Assembly (NCBI RefSeq): GCF_000307265.1
Contig: NZ_DF158897.1
Location: 500,729-564,728 of the forward strand
Reading direction: 5' to 3'
DNA length: 64,000 nt
Source of the DNA: Oscillibacter ruminantium GH1
GTDB taxonomy: Bacteria > Bacillota > Clostridia > Oscillospirales > Oscillospiraceae
Within the stretch, counting starts at the first letter, position 1. Every line of letters starts with the position of its first letter. The translations under genes and the position numbers were made by a program. Below the pieces are notes generated by a model. It made no database searches, was not told the DNA's origin, and saw nothing but the letters and a program-made list of their open reading frames with translations. Below, piece by piece: positions 23,526-32,642 of this stretch.

Positions 23526-26129
23526 ATGGCGGAATTGACCCCCATGATGAAACAATATCTGAAAATCAAAGAGGAAAATCCGGATTCTATCCTGTTTTTC
23601 CGGCTGGGGGACTTTTATGAGATGTTCGACAGCGATGCGCGGACAGCGTCCCGGGAACTGGACCTGACACTCACCAGCCGGGACAAGGACCCCAACAAGG
23701 CCCCGGAGGAGCGGGTGCCCATGTGCGGCATTCCGTACCATTCCAGCGACGCGTACATCGCCCGGCTCATCGCCAAGGGCTATAAGGTGGCCATCTGCGA
23801 GCAGATGGAGGACCCCGCCACGGCGAAAGGCCTTGTGGAGCGGGGTATCATCCGGGTGGTAACGCCGGGAACGGTGATTGATTCGGCGTGTCTGGACGAA
23901 AAATCCGGCAATTTCCTGTGCGGAATTTATCTGGACTCCCAAAACGCGGGCGTGGCTTTTTGCGACATGTCCACCGGCGAGACGCACGTTACCTCTTTTT
24001 CCGGCAAGGACCGGCTGGAGCATGTCGTCAACGAGCTGGGCCGGTTCTCTCCCGCCGAGGCGGTGGTGAACGACGGGGCCGCCGTCGAGGAACGGCTGAC
24101 GGAGGTTTTGAAGGAGAAATTTCACTGCCGCATGGAAAACGGCGGCGAGGGCCGCTTTTTCCCCCGCGAGGCGGAACAGAATATCCGCGCTCAATTCGGG
24201 GACGCGGGGTGGGAGAGTCTCCCCGCCGGAAACCCGGCGGCGGGCATGGCGCTGGGCGGACTTTTAAAGTACCTCTACGAGACGCAGAAAACGGACCTGA
24301 GCCACATTAACCACTTGGATTACTATGAACAGGGGCGGTTCATGGAGCTGGACCTGACGGCTCGGCGGAATTTGGAGCTGACGGAAACCCTGCGCAATCA
24401 AGAGCGGCGGGGGAGCCTTCTGTGGGTGCTGGACAAGACCAAGACCTCCATGGGTGGGCGGTGTCTGAAAAGCTGGCTGGAGCGGCCCCTGCTATCTGTC
24501 ATTGCCATCAACAAGCGGAATTCCGCCGTGGCGGCTCTGGTGGGCGACACCATCCGGCGGGAGGAACTGGCCGCCGCCATGAGCGGTTTGGGTGATTTAG
24601 AGCGGCTGATTGGACGAATTACCTACGGGACTGCCGGAGGGCGGGACTTGGCGGCGCTGCGGTCCGCCATTGAAAAGCTGCCGGACATCGCATCTCAGCT
24701 CTCCGCCTTTTCCGACCGGCGGCTCAAAGAGCTGACGGACCAGCTGGACCTTTTGCAGGATGTGGGGGAGTTGATCTCCTCCGCTATCTGCGACGAGCCG
24801 CCGTTTTCCGTCCGGGAGGGGGGCTTCATCAAGGCGGGATATGACGCCGAGGTGGACCGTCTCCGCTCCGTCATGGACGGGGGCAAGGGCCTGATTGCAA
24901 ATATCGAGGCGCAGGAAAAGGAGAAGACCGGTATCCGCACCTTAAAGGTGGGATTCAACAAGGTCTTTGGGTACTATATCGAGGTCAGCAAGTCCATGAC
25001 CGACAAAGTGCCGGATCATTATGTCCGCAAGCAGACCACGGTGAATGGCGAGCGGTATATCACTCAGGAACTAAAGGATTTGGAACACGAGATTTTGACC
25101 GCTTCCGAGCGGGCCGTGGCGCTGGAATACCAGCTGTTCACCGCTCTGCGGGAGAAAATCGTGGCGCAGGCGCCCCGTATCCAGCGAACCGCCGCAGCCG
25201 TGGCGGAGATTGACGCGCTGGGGTCCTTGGCAAATGTAGCCGTGCGGGACGGGTACTGCCGCCCCGACGTGGACGAGTCCAGCGTCATCGAGATCACCGC
25301 CGGGCGGCATCCGGTGGTGGAGCGGGTGCTGAAAGACAGCCTGTTTGTCCCCAACGACACGTTTATGGGGGAAAAGGAACAGCGGGTAGCGATTATCACC
25401 GGCCCCAACATGGCGGGTAAGTCTACCTATATGCGTCAGGTGGCCCTGATCGTGCTGCTGGCCCAGATCGGTTCCTTTGTTCCCGCCGCCGCCGCCCACA
25501 TCGGCGTGGTGGACCGGATTTTTACCCGCATCGGCGCCAGCGACGATTTGGCGGCGGGCCAGTCCACCTTTATGGTGGAGATGACCGAGGTGGCGGACAT
25601 TCTCCGCCACGCCACAAAAAAAAGCCTGCTGATTCTGGATGAGATCGGACGGGGAACCTCCACCTTTGACGGGATGAGCATTGCCCGGGCGGTGGTGGAA
25701 CATTGCGCGGACCCCAAAAAACTGGGGGCCAAGACCCTGTTCGCCACTCATTACCACGAGCTGACCGAGCTGGAGGATACGCTGCCCGGAACGGTGAATT
25801 ACAACATCGCCGTGAAGACCCGGGGAGAGGATATTATCTTCCTGCGTAAGATCGTCCCCGGCGGGGCCGACCGAAGCTACGGCATTGAGGTGGCGAAGCT
25901 GGCGGGGCTGCCGGACAAGGTGGTGGCCCGGGCCAGAACCGTTCTGGAACAGCTGGAAAGCGAGAACGGCGTTCAGTATGTCCAGCCCCGGCGGGAAAAG
26001 GAACAGGTGTCTTTGGACGCGGTTCAGGAGGGCGAGGTGCTGGACGCGCTGCGCCGCTGCCAGCCGGATACCCTGACCCCCATCGAGGCCATGGGCCTTC
26101 TCTACGAGCTGAAGCAAAAGCTCAAGTAA
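23526..26129 (+). CDS. mutS: DNA mismatch repair protein MutS
   Basis: This 867-residue ATPase recognises mismatches. The N-terminal mismatch-binding domain starts TPMMKQYLKIKEENPDS, with the wedge FFRLGDFYEMF (Phe and Glu of the F-x-E motif near residue 35). The connector, lever and clamp regions follow. The ATPase has Walker A GPNMAGKSTYMRQ near residue 626, STFMVEMTE and DEIGRGTSTFDG. Length is typical. GAGGTG lies just before the ATG at 23526. MutL is encoded 1 kb downstream, separated by a CPBP protease gene and a repeat element. Confidence 0.97.
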   Translation: MAELTPMMKQYLKIKEENPDSILFFRLGDFYEMFDSDARTASRELDLTLTSRDKDPNKAPEERVPMCGIPYHSSDAYIARLIAKGYKVAICEQMEDPATAKGLVERGIIRVVTPGTVIDSACLDEKSGNFLCGIYLDSQNAGVAFCDMSTGETHVTSFSGKDRLEHVVNELGRFSPAEAVVNDGAAVEERLTEVLKEKFHCRMENGGEGRFFPREAEQNIRAQFGDAGWESLPAGNPAAGMALGGLLKYLYETQKTDLSHINHLDYYEQGRFMELDLTARRNLELTETLRNQERRGSLLWVLDKTKTSMGGRCLKSWLERPLLSVIAINKRNSAVAALVGDTIRREELAAAMSGLGDLERLIGRITYGTAGGRDLAALRSAIEKLPDIASQLSAFSDRRLKELTDQLDLLQDVGELISSAICDEPPFSVREGGFIKAGYDAEVDRLRSVMDGGKGLIANIEAQEKEKTGIRTLKVGFNKVFGYYIEVSKSMTDKVPDHYVRKQTTVNGERYITQELKDLEHEILTASERAVALEYQLFTALREKIVAQAPRIQRTAAAVAEIDALGSLANVAVRDGYCRPDVDESSVIEITAGRHPVVERVLKDSLFVPNDTFMGEKEQRVAIITGPNMAGKSTYMRQVALIVLLAQIGSFVPAAAAHIGVVDRIFTRIGASDDLAAGQSTFMVEMTEVADILRHATKKSLLILDEIGRGTSTFDGMSIARAVVEHCADPKKLGAKTLFATHYHELTELEDTLPGTVNYNIAVKTRGEDIIFLRKIVPGGADRSYGIEVAKLAGLPDKVVARARTVLEQLESENGVQYVQPRREKEQVSLDAVQEGEVLDALRRCQPDTLTPIEAMGLLYELKQKLK

Positions 26130-26189
26130 AGAGAATGCTTCGTCCCATGGAATGAGAGAGAATTAGAGAGAATTGAGAGGAAACGGCCT

Positions 26190-26900
26190 ATGGCCAAACG
26201 GCAATCGAACGCATACCTATCCTCCGGCGAATTGGTGGGAGGCACAATTTTTTTCGTGGTATACCTGCTGGTTCTCCCCTTTGCCACGGAGCCGCTGTTC
26301 CGGCTTATCAGCATTTTGCTGGATGTGAACATCGGCAAGGGGTTGCAAAACACCATTTATTACTATGTGATTTTTGCGCTCACCGTTATTATTTTTCATG
26401 GCTTGCTGGCCCGCACCTCCCGAAACCTGATGGATAATCTCGGAACAGCCGTAAAAACGCTGGGGGCGGGGCTGATCGCGCTGTATGGGCTGAATGAGCT
26501 GGTGTATCGCCTGACCCACATGCTGATCGGAACGCAGACGAACCTGAATGACATGACCATCAACGCCCAGATCGACACCGCCCCCCGTTCCACGCTGGTC
26601 ATTGTGATTTTGCTGGCTCCGTTTGTGGAAGAGGTGCTGTTTCGGGGGTTGGTCTTCGGTGGACTGCGCAGCCACAGCCGGACGGTGGCGTATCTGGTCA
26701 GCTGCCTGCTGTTTGCGTTTCTCCATGTGTGGCAATATGCGTGGGGAAGTCACGACGTGGCCTATTTTTGGCTGATGGTGCAGTATTTGGTGCCGGGAAT
26801 GGTGCTGGCTTGGGCATACGATCACTCCGGCACCCTATGGACCTCCGTTGGGCTTCACGCGGCAGCCAATGCGTTGAGCGTACTGGCACTGCATTTTTAA
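26190..26900 (+). CDS. CPBP-family intramembrane metalloprotease
   Basis: This 236-residue protein has six to seven membrane segments. The CPBP motifs are EEVLFRG near residue 146, FAFLHVW near 172 and a final His in GLHAAANALS near 225. Such proteins (Abi/CAAX group) cleave or bind substrates within the membrane; many in Firmicutes act in bacteriocin immunity or surface protein processing. The substrate here is unknown. GAGAGGAAA precedes the ATG. Its stop is directly followed by the MITE-like element, which probably separates it from mutL in transcription. Confidence 0.88.
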   Translation: MAKRQSNAYLSSGELVGGTIFFVVYLLVLPFATEPLFRLISILLDVNIGKGLQNTIYYYVIFALTVIIFHGLLARTSRNLMDNLGTAVKTLGAGLIALYGLNELVYRLTHMLIGTQTNLNDMTINAQIDTAPRSTLVIVILLAPFVEEVLFRGLVFGGLRSHSRTVAYLVSCLLFAFLHVWQYAWGSHDVAYFWLMVQYLVPGMVLAWAYDHSGTLWTSVGLHAAANALSVLALHF

Positions 26901-27060
26901 GGCAACACCGCACAAAGAACGCCTAGCCGTTTTGCGCACAGCTTACTTGCATAGTTTCCGCGACATTGCACAGAAACTTTTTGCCATACGTCAGTATGGC
27001 GGCAGAATTCCGATACAATCTGACTGCGCAATCTACACGCAATCTCTGTGCGGTATTTTC
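26901..27060. mobile_element. MITE-like element with imperfect terminal inverted repeats
   Basis: The left end GGCAACACCGCACAAAG and the right end, in reverse complement GAAAATACCGCACAGAG, match at 13 of 17 positions. The inside holds an exact hairpin GCCATAC/GTATGGC (26983-27000) and no credible gene. Frames across it give short peptides such as KRLGVLCAVLP that I recall as recurring spurious ORFs in gut Firmicutes. This suggests a dispersed non-autonomous element. No transposase is nearby. The exact borders are uncertain. Confidence 0.6.
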
Positions 27061-27143
27061 TTAGTAGGAATTTGGAACCGGTATTTACAGGTGCGGACCA
27101 TGGCCTTTGCCTGTGACTCCGGGTGCTTAGAAAGGTTATCGAC

Positions 27144-29228
27144 ATGACCATACCCCACATTCAACAATTGGATTCCCATGTGGCCGACCTGATCGCCGCC
27201 GGCGAGGTGGTGGAGCGCCCTGCCAGCGTGGTCAAGGAGCTGGTGGAAAACGCCGTGGACGCGGGAGCGTCTGCCGTGGCGGTGGAGATTCAAAACGGCG
27301 GAATGCGCCTCATCCGGGTGACGGACGACGGCTGCGGCATTGCTCCTGAGGAACTGCCCACCGCCTTTTTGCGCCATGCCACCAGCAAACTGCGCTGCGC
27401 CGAGGATTTGGGAAAAATCGGAACACTGGGTTTTCGCGGCGAGGCGCTGGCCGCCATTTCCGCCGTCAGCCGGGTGGCTGTTTCCAGCTGCCGTTTGGGA
27501 AAGACCGGGGCATCCCTTCGTCTGGAGGGCGGCGTTGCGGAAGAGGTCGAGGCGGCAGGCGTACCGGAGGGGACCACCATCTGCGTCCGGGATCTGTTTT
27601 TCAATACCCCCGCCCGGCTGAAGTTCATGAAGAAAGACAGCGCGGAGACGGCGGCGGTAAACGGCCTGATGCAGCATTTGGCCCTGAGCCATCCCGAAAT
27701 CTCCTTTAAATTCATCAAGGACGGGACCGAAGCGCTCCACACCCCCGGCGACGGAAAGCTGGACTCCGCGATTTACGCCGCGCTGGGCCGGGACTTTGCC
27801 CGGACGCTGACGCCGGTGGAGGGCCGGGGCGGCGAGGTAAGCGTCTCCGGCTTTGTGACAAAGCCGCTGTGCGGCCGGGGTTCCCGGGGAATGCAGGTTT
27901 TCTTTGTCAACGGGCGGTTCATCAAATCCCAGCTGTTGACCGCCGCGCTGGAGGAGGGATATCGCAACCAGCTGATGAAGGGTAAATTTCCCGGCTGTGT
28001 TCTTAAACTGGACCTGCCGGTGACGGCGGTGGACGTGAACGTTCACCCCGCCAAGACCACGGTGAAATTCTCTCGGGAGAGGGAGGTGTTTGACGCGGTG
28101 TACCACACCGTGCTGGACAGTCTGGCCGCCGACGGTCTGTCCGGAACGGAGACCCCGAAGCCGGAGACGGTGGCGAACCCCCGACAGGATTTCTATCAGA
28201 CCATGGATGTCAAGACCTTTCGCCAGCGGGCGGAGACTGGCGGCGCAAAGTCCTCGTTGAATTGGAAGGCCGCGCCGTCTGCCGCACCGGCGTGGAATTC
28301 GGAGGAAAAAGCATCCGCTCCCGCCGGATGGAACACGGAGCGCGCCGCCTCCGTCCGGGTGGCGGACAGCGCGAAGCAGCCGTTTGCCTATGCGCCGTCC
28401 CATACAGTGCAGGTTCCTGCGCCGAAGGACGCGCCGGATTTGGCGGAAGCGACCCTGACAGTGGGACCCTTACGCTCTGCGGACGCGGAGCACCCGGCAA
28501 AAAATTCCACTCCACCCGAAAGCGGAAAGGCAGTCCCGGTGGAAACGCAGTTTACCTCTCAAAGCGGGTCCGCGTCCCCGGAGAGTGCGCCCTTTGTACC
28601 GGCCATTCCTATGGAGCAGGCCGCTTTGGTCCTGCCGGAGGAACGGGTAACCAAGACGGGCCGCGCCGCCCCATGGCGCATTGCGGGAGAGGTTTTAAAA
28701 ACCTATATCGTCTGCGAGGACGAGGAGCAGAACGTGTGGCTCATAGATAAGCACGCTGCCCACGAACGGGTGAATTTTGAGCGTTTGATGGCGGCGACAG
28801 AGCCGCCCATGCGCCAGACGCTGCTGCGCCCTGCGGCGGCGGAGCTTTCCCGGGAGGACTGCGCCCTGCTGTTGGAAAATCTGGAGCTTTTAGAATCTCT
28901 GGGCTTTGCCTGTGAGGACTTTGGAGACGGTGCGGTGCTGGTGCGGGAGGTCCCGGCGGATTTAGACGCGGAGGATGTTACCGCCACGCTGGAGGAGCTG
29001 GCGGAAAACCTGCGCACGGGCCGCAGCCCCACGGAAAAGCGGCAGAACTTGCTCCACACCATCGCCTGCAAGGCCGCCATCAAGGCGGGCTGGGACAGCG
29101 ACGAAAGCGAGCTGCGGGTGCTGGTGGACAAGGTGCAAAGCGGCGAAATTCAATACTGCCCCCACGGACGGCCCGTGAAGGCGAAGCTGAGTAAATACGA
29201 GTTGGAAAAGATGTTCAAACGGGCGTAA
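27144..29228 (+). CDS. mutL: DNA mismatch repair protein MutL
   Basis: This 694-residue protein has the N-terminal GHKL ATPase (IAAGEVVERPASVVKELVEN, DDGCGI, TLGFRGEALAAI) and a transducer domain to about residue 330. A Pro/Ala/Ser-rich linker of nearly 200 residues follows. The C-terminal dimerisation and endonuclease domain has DKHAAHERVNFE near residue 534, a form of the nicking motif DQHAxxExxxxE, and CPHGRP near residue 670. It would nick DNA during repair, as in species without MutH. AGAAAGG precedes the ATG at 27144. The linker is the least conserved part and shows slightly looser codon use. Confidence 0.97.
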   Translation: MTIPHIQQLDSHVADLIAAGEVVERPASVVKELVENAVDAGASAVAVEIQNGGMRLIRVTDDGCGIAPEELPTAFLRHATSKLRCAEDLGKIGTLGFRGEALAAISAVSRVAVSSCRLGKTGASLRLEGGVAEEVEAAGVPEGTTICVRDLFFNTPARLKFMKKDSAETAAVNGLMQHLALSHPEISFKFIKDGTEALHTPGDGKLDSAIYAALGRDFARTLTPVEGRGGEVSVSGFVTKPLCGRGSRGMQVFFVNGRFIKSQLLTAALEEGYRNQLMKGKFPGCVLKLDLPVTAVDVNVHPAKTTVKFSREREVFDAVYHTVLDSLAADGLSGTETPKPETVANPRQDFYQTMDVKTFRQRAETGGAKSSLNWKAAPSAAPAWNSEEKASAPAGWNTERAASVRVADSAKQPFAYAPSHTVQVPAPKDAPDLAEATLTVGPLRSADAEHPAKNSTPPESGKAVPVETQFTSQSGSASPESAPFVPAIPMEQAALVLPEERVTKTGRAAPWRIAGEVLKTYIVCEDEEQNVWLIDKHAAHERVNFERLMAATEPPMRQTLLRPAAAELSREDCALLLENLELLESLGFACEDFGDGAVLVREVPADLDAEDVTATLEELAENLRTGRSPTEKRQNLLHTIACKAAIKAGWDSDESELRVLVDKVQSGEIQYCPHGRPVKAKLSKYELEKMFKRA

Positions 29229-29262
29229 AGGCCCCGGCTGAGAGAAGGAGGCGGAAGTCCGG

Positions 29263-30204
29263 GTGAAAAAGGTGATCTGCGTCGTTGGCCCAACGGCCTG
29301 CGGCAAAACAAAGCTGGGCGTTCTGCTGGCCCAAAAATACAACGGGGAAGTGGTTTCCTGCGATTCCATGCAGATATACCGGGGCATGACCATCGGCACC
29401 GCCGCCGCCACGCCGGATGAAATGGAGGGGATTCCCCACCATATGCTGGCGGTGGCAGACCCAGAGGAGAGCTGGTCCGCCGCCCGATACGCGGAGGCGG
29501 CCACCCCGGTGGTGGAGGATATTTTCGCCCGGGGAAAACGTCCCATTCTGGTGGGCGGCACCGGACTTTGGCTGGATGCGCTTTTGCGGGGACACCGCTT
29601 TGCCCCCGGCAGGGCGGGGAGCGCCGTGCGCACCCATCTGGAAACCCGGCTGGCGGAGGACGGCATTGGCCCTTTGCTGGAAGAACTGCGCCGTGTGGAC
29701 CCAGTCTCCGCCGAAAAACTGCACCCCTCCGATGAAAAGCGGATTCTCCGGGCGTTGGAGGTTTTTCGGGAGACGGGACAGACCATTTCTGCCCACGACG
29801 CGGCGGAGCGGGCCCTGCCGCCCAAATTTCCGTCGGTGAAGATTGGCCTGCGCTTCGCCGACCGGGAGGACATGAAGGCCCTCATCGACCGCCGGGTGGA
29901 CGCTATGGTGGAAAACGGCCTTTTAGACGAGGTCCGCGCACTGTTGGACAGGGGGCTTCCCCGCGGCGCAACGGCTCTGCAAGCCATTGGCTACAAGGAG
30001 TTTGCCGGGGTGCTGGAGGGGGAGAAAACCGAGGCCGAAGCCATCGACGAGGTGAAGCTCCGCTCCCGGCAGTATGCCAAGCGGCAATTGACTTGGCTGC
30101 GGCGGGATGAGAGCATCCATTGGATTGATTGGGAAAAAAACCGGGATTTTGTCCGAGCCATGCAAATTTCGACTGAAATTCTCTCTGCGGAAGGCTTATC
30201 CTAA
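29263..30204 (+). CDS. miaA: tRNA dimethylallyltransferase
   Basis: This 313-residue enzyme adds dimethylallyl to A37 of tRNA, the first step before MiaB. The P-loop is VVGPTACGKTKLGVLLA near residue 10, followed by SCDSMQIYRGM and LVGGTGLWLDALLRG. The C-terminal AIGYKEF and RSRQYAKRQLTWLRRD are family hallmarks. The start is GTG at 29263 with AAGGAGG about eleven bases before it. It lies between mutL and hfq, the classical mutL-miaA-hfq order. Confidence 0.95.
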   Translation: MKKVICVVGPTACGKTKLGVLLAQKYNGEVVSCDSMQIYRGMTIGTAAATPDEMEGIPHHMLAVADPEESWSAARYAEAATPVVEDIFARGKRPILVGGTGLWLDALLRGHRFAPGRAGSAVRTHLETRLAEDGIGPLLEELRRVDPVSAEKLHPSDEKRILRALEVFRETGQTISAHDAAERALPPKFPSVKIGLRFADREDMKALIDRRVDAMVENGLLDEVRALLDRGLPRGATALQAIGYKEFAGVLEGEKTEAEAIDEVKLRSRQYAKRQLTWLRRDESIHWIDWEKNRDFVRAMQISTEILSAEGLS

Positions 30205-30239
30205 GTCCAAAGCGGACAGAGAGATTCGTGTTCGCCCGA

Positions 30240-30285
30240 GGCAACTCCGCGCAAAGGCCGCCTGAGCGCGGCGCCGCCTCAAAAA
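30240..30285. repeat. Hairpin resembling the 26.9-kb element end
   Basis: GGCAACTCCGCGCAAAGGCC at 30240 matches the left end of the element at 26901 in 19 of the first 23 bases. It forms a nested hairpin, GAGGC with GCCTC outside and CCGCGC with GCGCGG inside. It may be a deleted copy or a structured hfq leader. Confidence 0.4.
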
Positions 30286-30304
30286 AGAAAAGGAGCGGAT
30301 ACTT

Positions 30305-30529
30305 ATGCAGAGCAAGGCTAATTTGCAGGACATTTTCCTCACCAAGGCCCGGAGGGATCGGGTCCCCGCCACATTATTTTTGATGAATGGCTTTCAGATG
30401 CGGGGGACTATCACGGGGTTTGACTCCTTTGTGGTGGTTTTGGACTCTGAAGGAAAGCAGCAAATCATTTACAAGCACGCGATCTCCACCATTGCGCCCG
30501 TGCGGCCGGTGGATCTGACGGAAGAATAA
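30305..30529 (+). CDS. hfq: RNA chaperone Hfq
   Basis: This 74-residue LSm protein forms a hexamer and binds sRNA and mRNA. Sm1 is [21 protein letters not shown] and Sm2 ends YKHAISTI. The N-terminal [20 protein letters not shown] is normal; the QSKANLQD start agrees with the proximal-face Gln. Length is the common short form in Firmicutes, with only eight residues after Sm2 and an acidic end. AAGGAG lies before the ATG. Confidence 0.97.
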   Translation: MQSKANLQDIFLTKARRDRVPATLFLMNGFQMRGTITGFDSFVVVLDSEGKQQIIYKHAISTIAPVRPVDLTEE

Positions 30530-30600
30530 GGGCAAGCCGCCGCGGGGTGGAGAGATGCGCCGCTCCGCGGCGCGGCGAGCCGCAGACAGAGAAGGTTCCT

Positions 30601-31905
30601 ATGAAGAAAAACGACGCGCCAAAAATTGAATCAGCCCAGAAAATACCGCCGGAGGGCGACCGCACCCTTGAAGACCCCAAGAAGAAAAACGGATCGCCGG
30701 GAACGAAGGTGCTGACGGCGCTGATTTGTCTTGCGGTGCTGACCTACTTCGGCGTCCAGATTTACAACGCCTATGCCGACCCGTTGATTTCCGCCGTGGC
30801 CTATTCCTATCAGGTGGAGGACACCGTCTCCGTCACTGGCTTTTTGGTGCGGGACGAGCTGGTTCTGGAGGATTCCGGCGGCGGGCTGCTGCGATTGACC
30901 CGGTCAGAGGGCGAGCGGGTCAGCGCAGGGGGCAGAGTGGCGCAGATTTATTCCGATCAGGCGTCCTTGGACCGCCAGATGGAAATTGACAAGCTCCAAA
31001 CCCAGTTGGATCAGCTGAACTATGCGTCGGAAGCTGCCTCCGCCAGTGAGGCGGCGCTCCAGCTGGACAGCCAGATTGCGGAAAGACTGGTTTCCATGCG
31101 CCGGGCGGTGACCTCGGACAGGCTGGACACCGCGTCCGACAGCGTGAAGGAGTTGGAGGCGCTGGTGCTGCGCCGGGACTATACATACACGGATGCGGAG
31201 GAGCTGAAGGCGCAGACGGCGGATATCCAAAGCAAACTCTCTGCGCTGAAGGCTCAGTCCGCCGGATCTTCCCGAAAGGTTACCGCGCCAAAGGCGGGGC
31301 TGTATTCCGCTGTGGTGGACGGCTATGAAACCGTTCTCACACCGCAAATGCTGGAAACTCTAACGCCCTCTGTACTTAGCAACCTGAAGCCCTCGGGCGT
31401 GTCCAGCGATCTTGGAAAGCTGGTGCTGGGGGATACCTGGTATTATGCGGCCACCCTTTCCGCCGCCGACGCAAAAGAAATTGACGAAGGGTCTACGGAG
31501 ACGCTTCGTTTTGCCAAGGGGGTGGATCGGGACCTGAACGTTACCGTCCAGTCCATCAGCGCGGAGGAAAACGGCCGAGTGACCGTAATCTTTCGGGGAC
31601 GGACTTATCTGGCCCAGCTGACCCTGCTGCGCCAGCAATCTGCCGATGTGGTGCTGTCCTCTGTCTCCGGAATTCGAGTGCCGCAGCAGGCCATCCGGGT
31701 GAACGAAAACGGCGTCACGGGGGTTTACTGCGTCGTAGGCGTGGAGGCGCGGTTCAAGCCGGTAAAGGTGGTTTGGTCCGACGACAACGAATACGCGCTG
31801 GTGCGCGGCGAGGGGGTAGATGCCACCGCCCTGCGTCCCGGAGATCAGGTGATTTTGTCTGCCGGAGGATTGGAAGACGGCGCAGTTGTCAGCTATACGG
31901 GATAA
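30601..31905 (+). CDS. HlyD-like membrane-fusion protein
   Basis: This 434-residue protein has a polar N-terminus of about 35 residues, one membrane segment (about 37-58), a lipoyl/barrel-sandwich part near 75-115 (VSVTGFLVRDELVL), a coiled coil (about 125-215) and beta-rich C-terminal domains. It resembles the adaptor subunits of tripartite or ABC exporters, but no ABC transporter or MacB-like permease is next to it. Instead it sits between hfq and the yggS-sepF-divIVA division genes, an arrangement often seen in Clostridia. A role in envelope or division is suggested by context only. AGAAGG precedes the ATG. Confidence 0.75.
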   Translation: MKKNDAPKIESAQKIPPEGDRTLEDPKKKNGSPGTKVLTALICLAVLTYFGVQIYNAYADPLISAVAYSYQVEDTVSVTGFLVRDELVLEDSGGGLLRLTRSEGERVSAGGRVAQIYSDQASLDRQMEIDKLQTQLDQLNYASEAASASEAALQLDSQIAERLVSMRRAVTSDRLDTASDSVKELEALVLRRDYTYTDAEELKAQTADIQSKLSALKAQSAGSSRKVTAPKAGLYSAVVDGYETVLTPQMLETLTPSVLSNLKPSGVSSDLGKLVLGDTWYYAATLSAADAKEIDEGSTETLRFAKGVDRDLNVTVQSISAEENGRVTVIFRGRTYLAQLTLLRQQSADVVLSSVSGIRVPQQAIRVNENGVTGVYCVVGVEARFKPVKVVWSDDNEYALVRGEGVDATALRPGDQVILSAGGLEDGAVVSYTG

Positions 31906-31925
31906 AGAGAAAGGAAGTCATTGTC

Positions 31926-32642
31926 ATGTCGATCAAGGAGAATATTGAGGCTGTGCGGGAAAAGATCGCGGAGGCGGCAAAAGCCGCCGGACGGGACCCG
32001 TCGAGCATCACGCTGGTGGGAGCCAGCAAGATGAACGATGCCGCCGCCTGCCGGGAGGCCATCGCCGCGGGGATCGACGCGCTGGGGGAGAACCGGGTTC
32101 AGGAAATGACCGAGAAGCTGGCGGAGAACGCCTATGACGGCGCACCGCTCTATTTCATCGGCCATTTGCAGCGCAACAAGGTCAAGCAGGTGGTGGGAAA
32201 GGTGGCGCTGATCCAGTCGGTTGGGTCCGACCCGCTGCTGGACGAGATTGAAAAGCAGGCGGAAAAACTGGGAATCGTGCAGGACATTCTGCTGGAAGTA
32301 AACGTGGGCGGAGAGGAAGCCAAGAGCGGCTATGAACCTGCGGCGGTGTTTGCCGCCGCCCTGCGGGCGAAGGGAATGGCGCATGTCCGTCTCCGGGGAT
32401 TGATGACAGTTCCCCCAATCGAGACAGAAGTGGGGCAAAATCTTGCAAATTTTCAAAAAGTGTACCGGCTTTATGTTGACATAAACCAAAAACTGTATGA
32501 TAATACATTCGATATATTGTCGATGGGGATGAGCGGCGACTATGCGGACGCGGTTCGCGCCGGCGCCACTATGGTCCGCGTGGGAACGGCTATTTTTGGT
32601 CACCGGGCGTACCCCGCCGCAAAACAGGAGGGAACTGTATGA
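31926..32642 (+). CDS. YggS-family PLP homeostasis protein
   Basis: This 238-residue protein has the alanine racemase N-terminal barrel with bound PLP. The lysine is in LVGASKMNDA near residue 36, and the pocket includes ENRVQE, FIGHLQRNKVK, SMGMSGDYADAV and RVGTAIFG. YggS (YlmE in Bacillus) maintains pyridoxal phosphate and amino acid balance and has no racemase activity. The stop overlaps the start of sepF by four bases. It starts about 20 bases after the HlyD-like gene with AAAGGA. Confidence 0.93.
   Translation: MSIKENIEAVREKIAEAAKAAGRDPSSITLVGASKMNDAAACREAIAAGIDALGENRVQEMTEKLAENAYDGAPLYFIGHLQRNKVKQVVGKVALIQSVGSDPLLDEIEKQAEKLGIVQDILLEVNVGGEEAKSGYEPAAVFAAALRAKGMAHVRLRGLMTVPPIETEVGQNLANFQKVYRLYVDINQKLYDNTFDILSMGMSGDYADAVRAGATMVRVGTAIFGHRAYPAAKQEGTV

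Noticed and set aside
26897-27160. Minus-strand frame across the MITE-like element
   Set aside because: Arg/Cys-rich peptide over inverted repeats; this type of ORF recurs with the element and lacks a start site.
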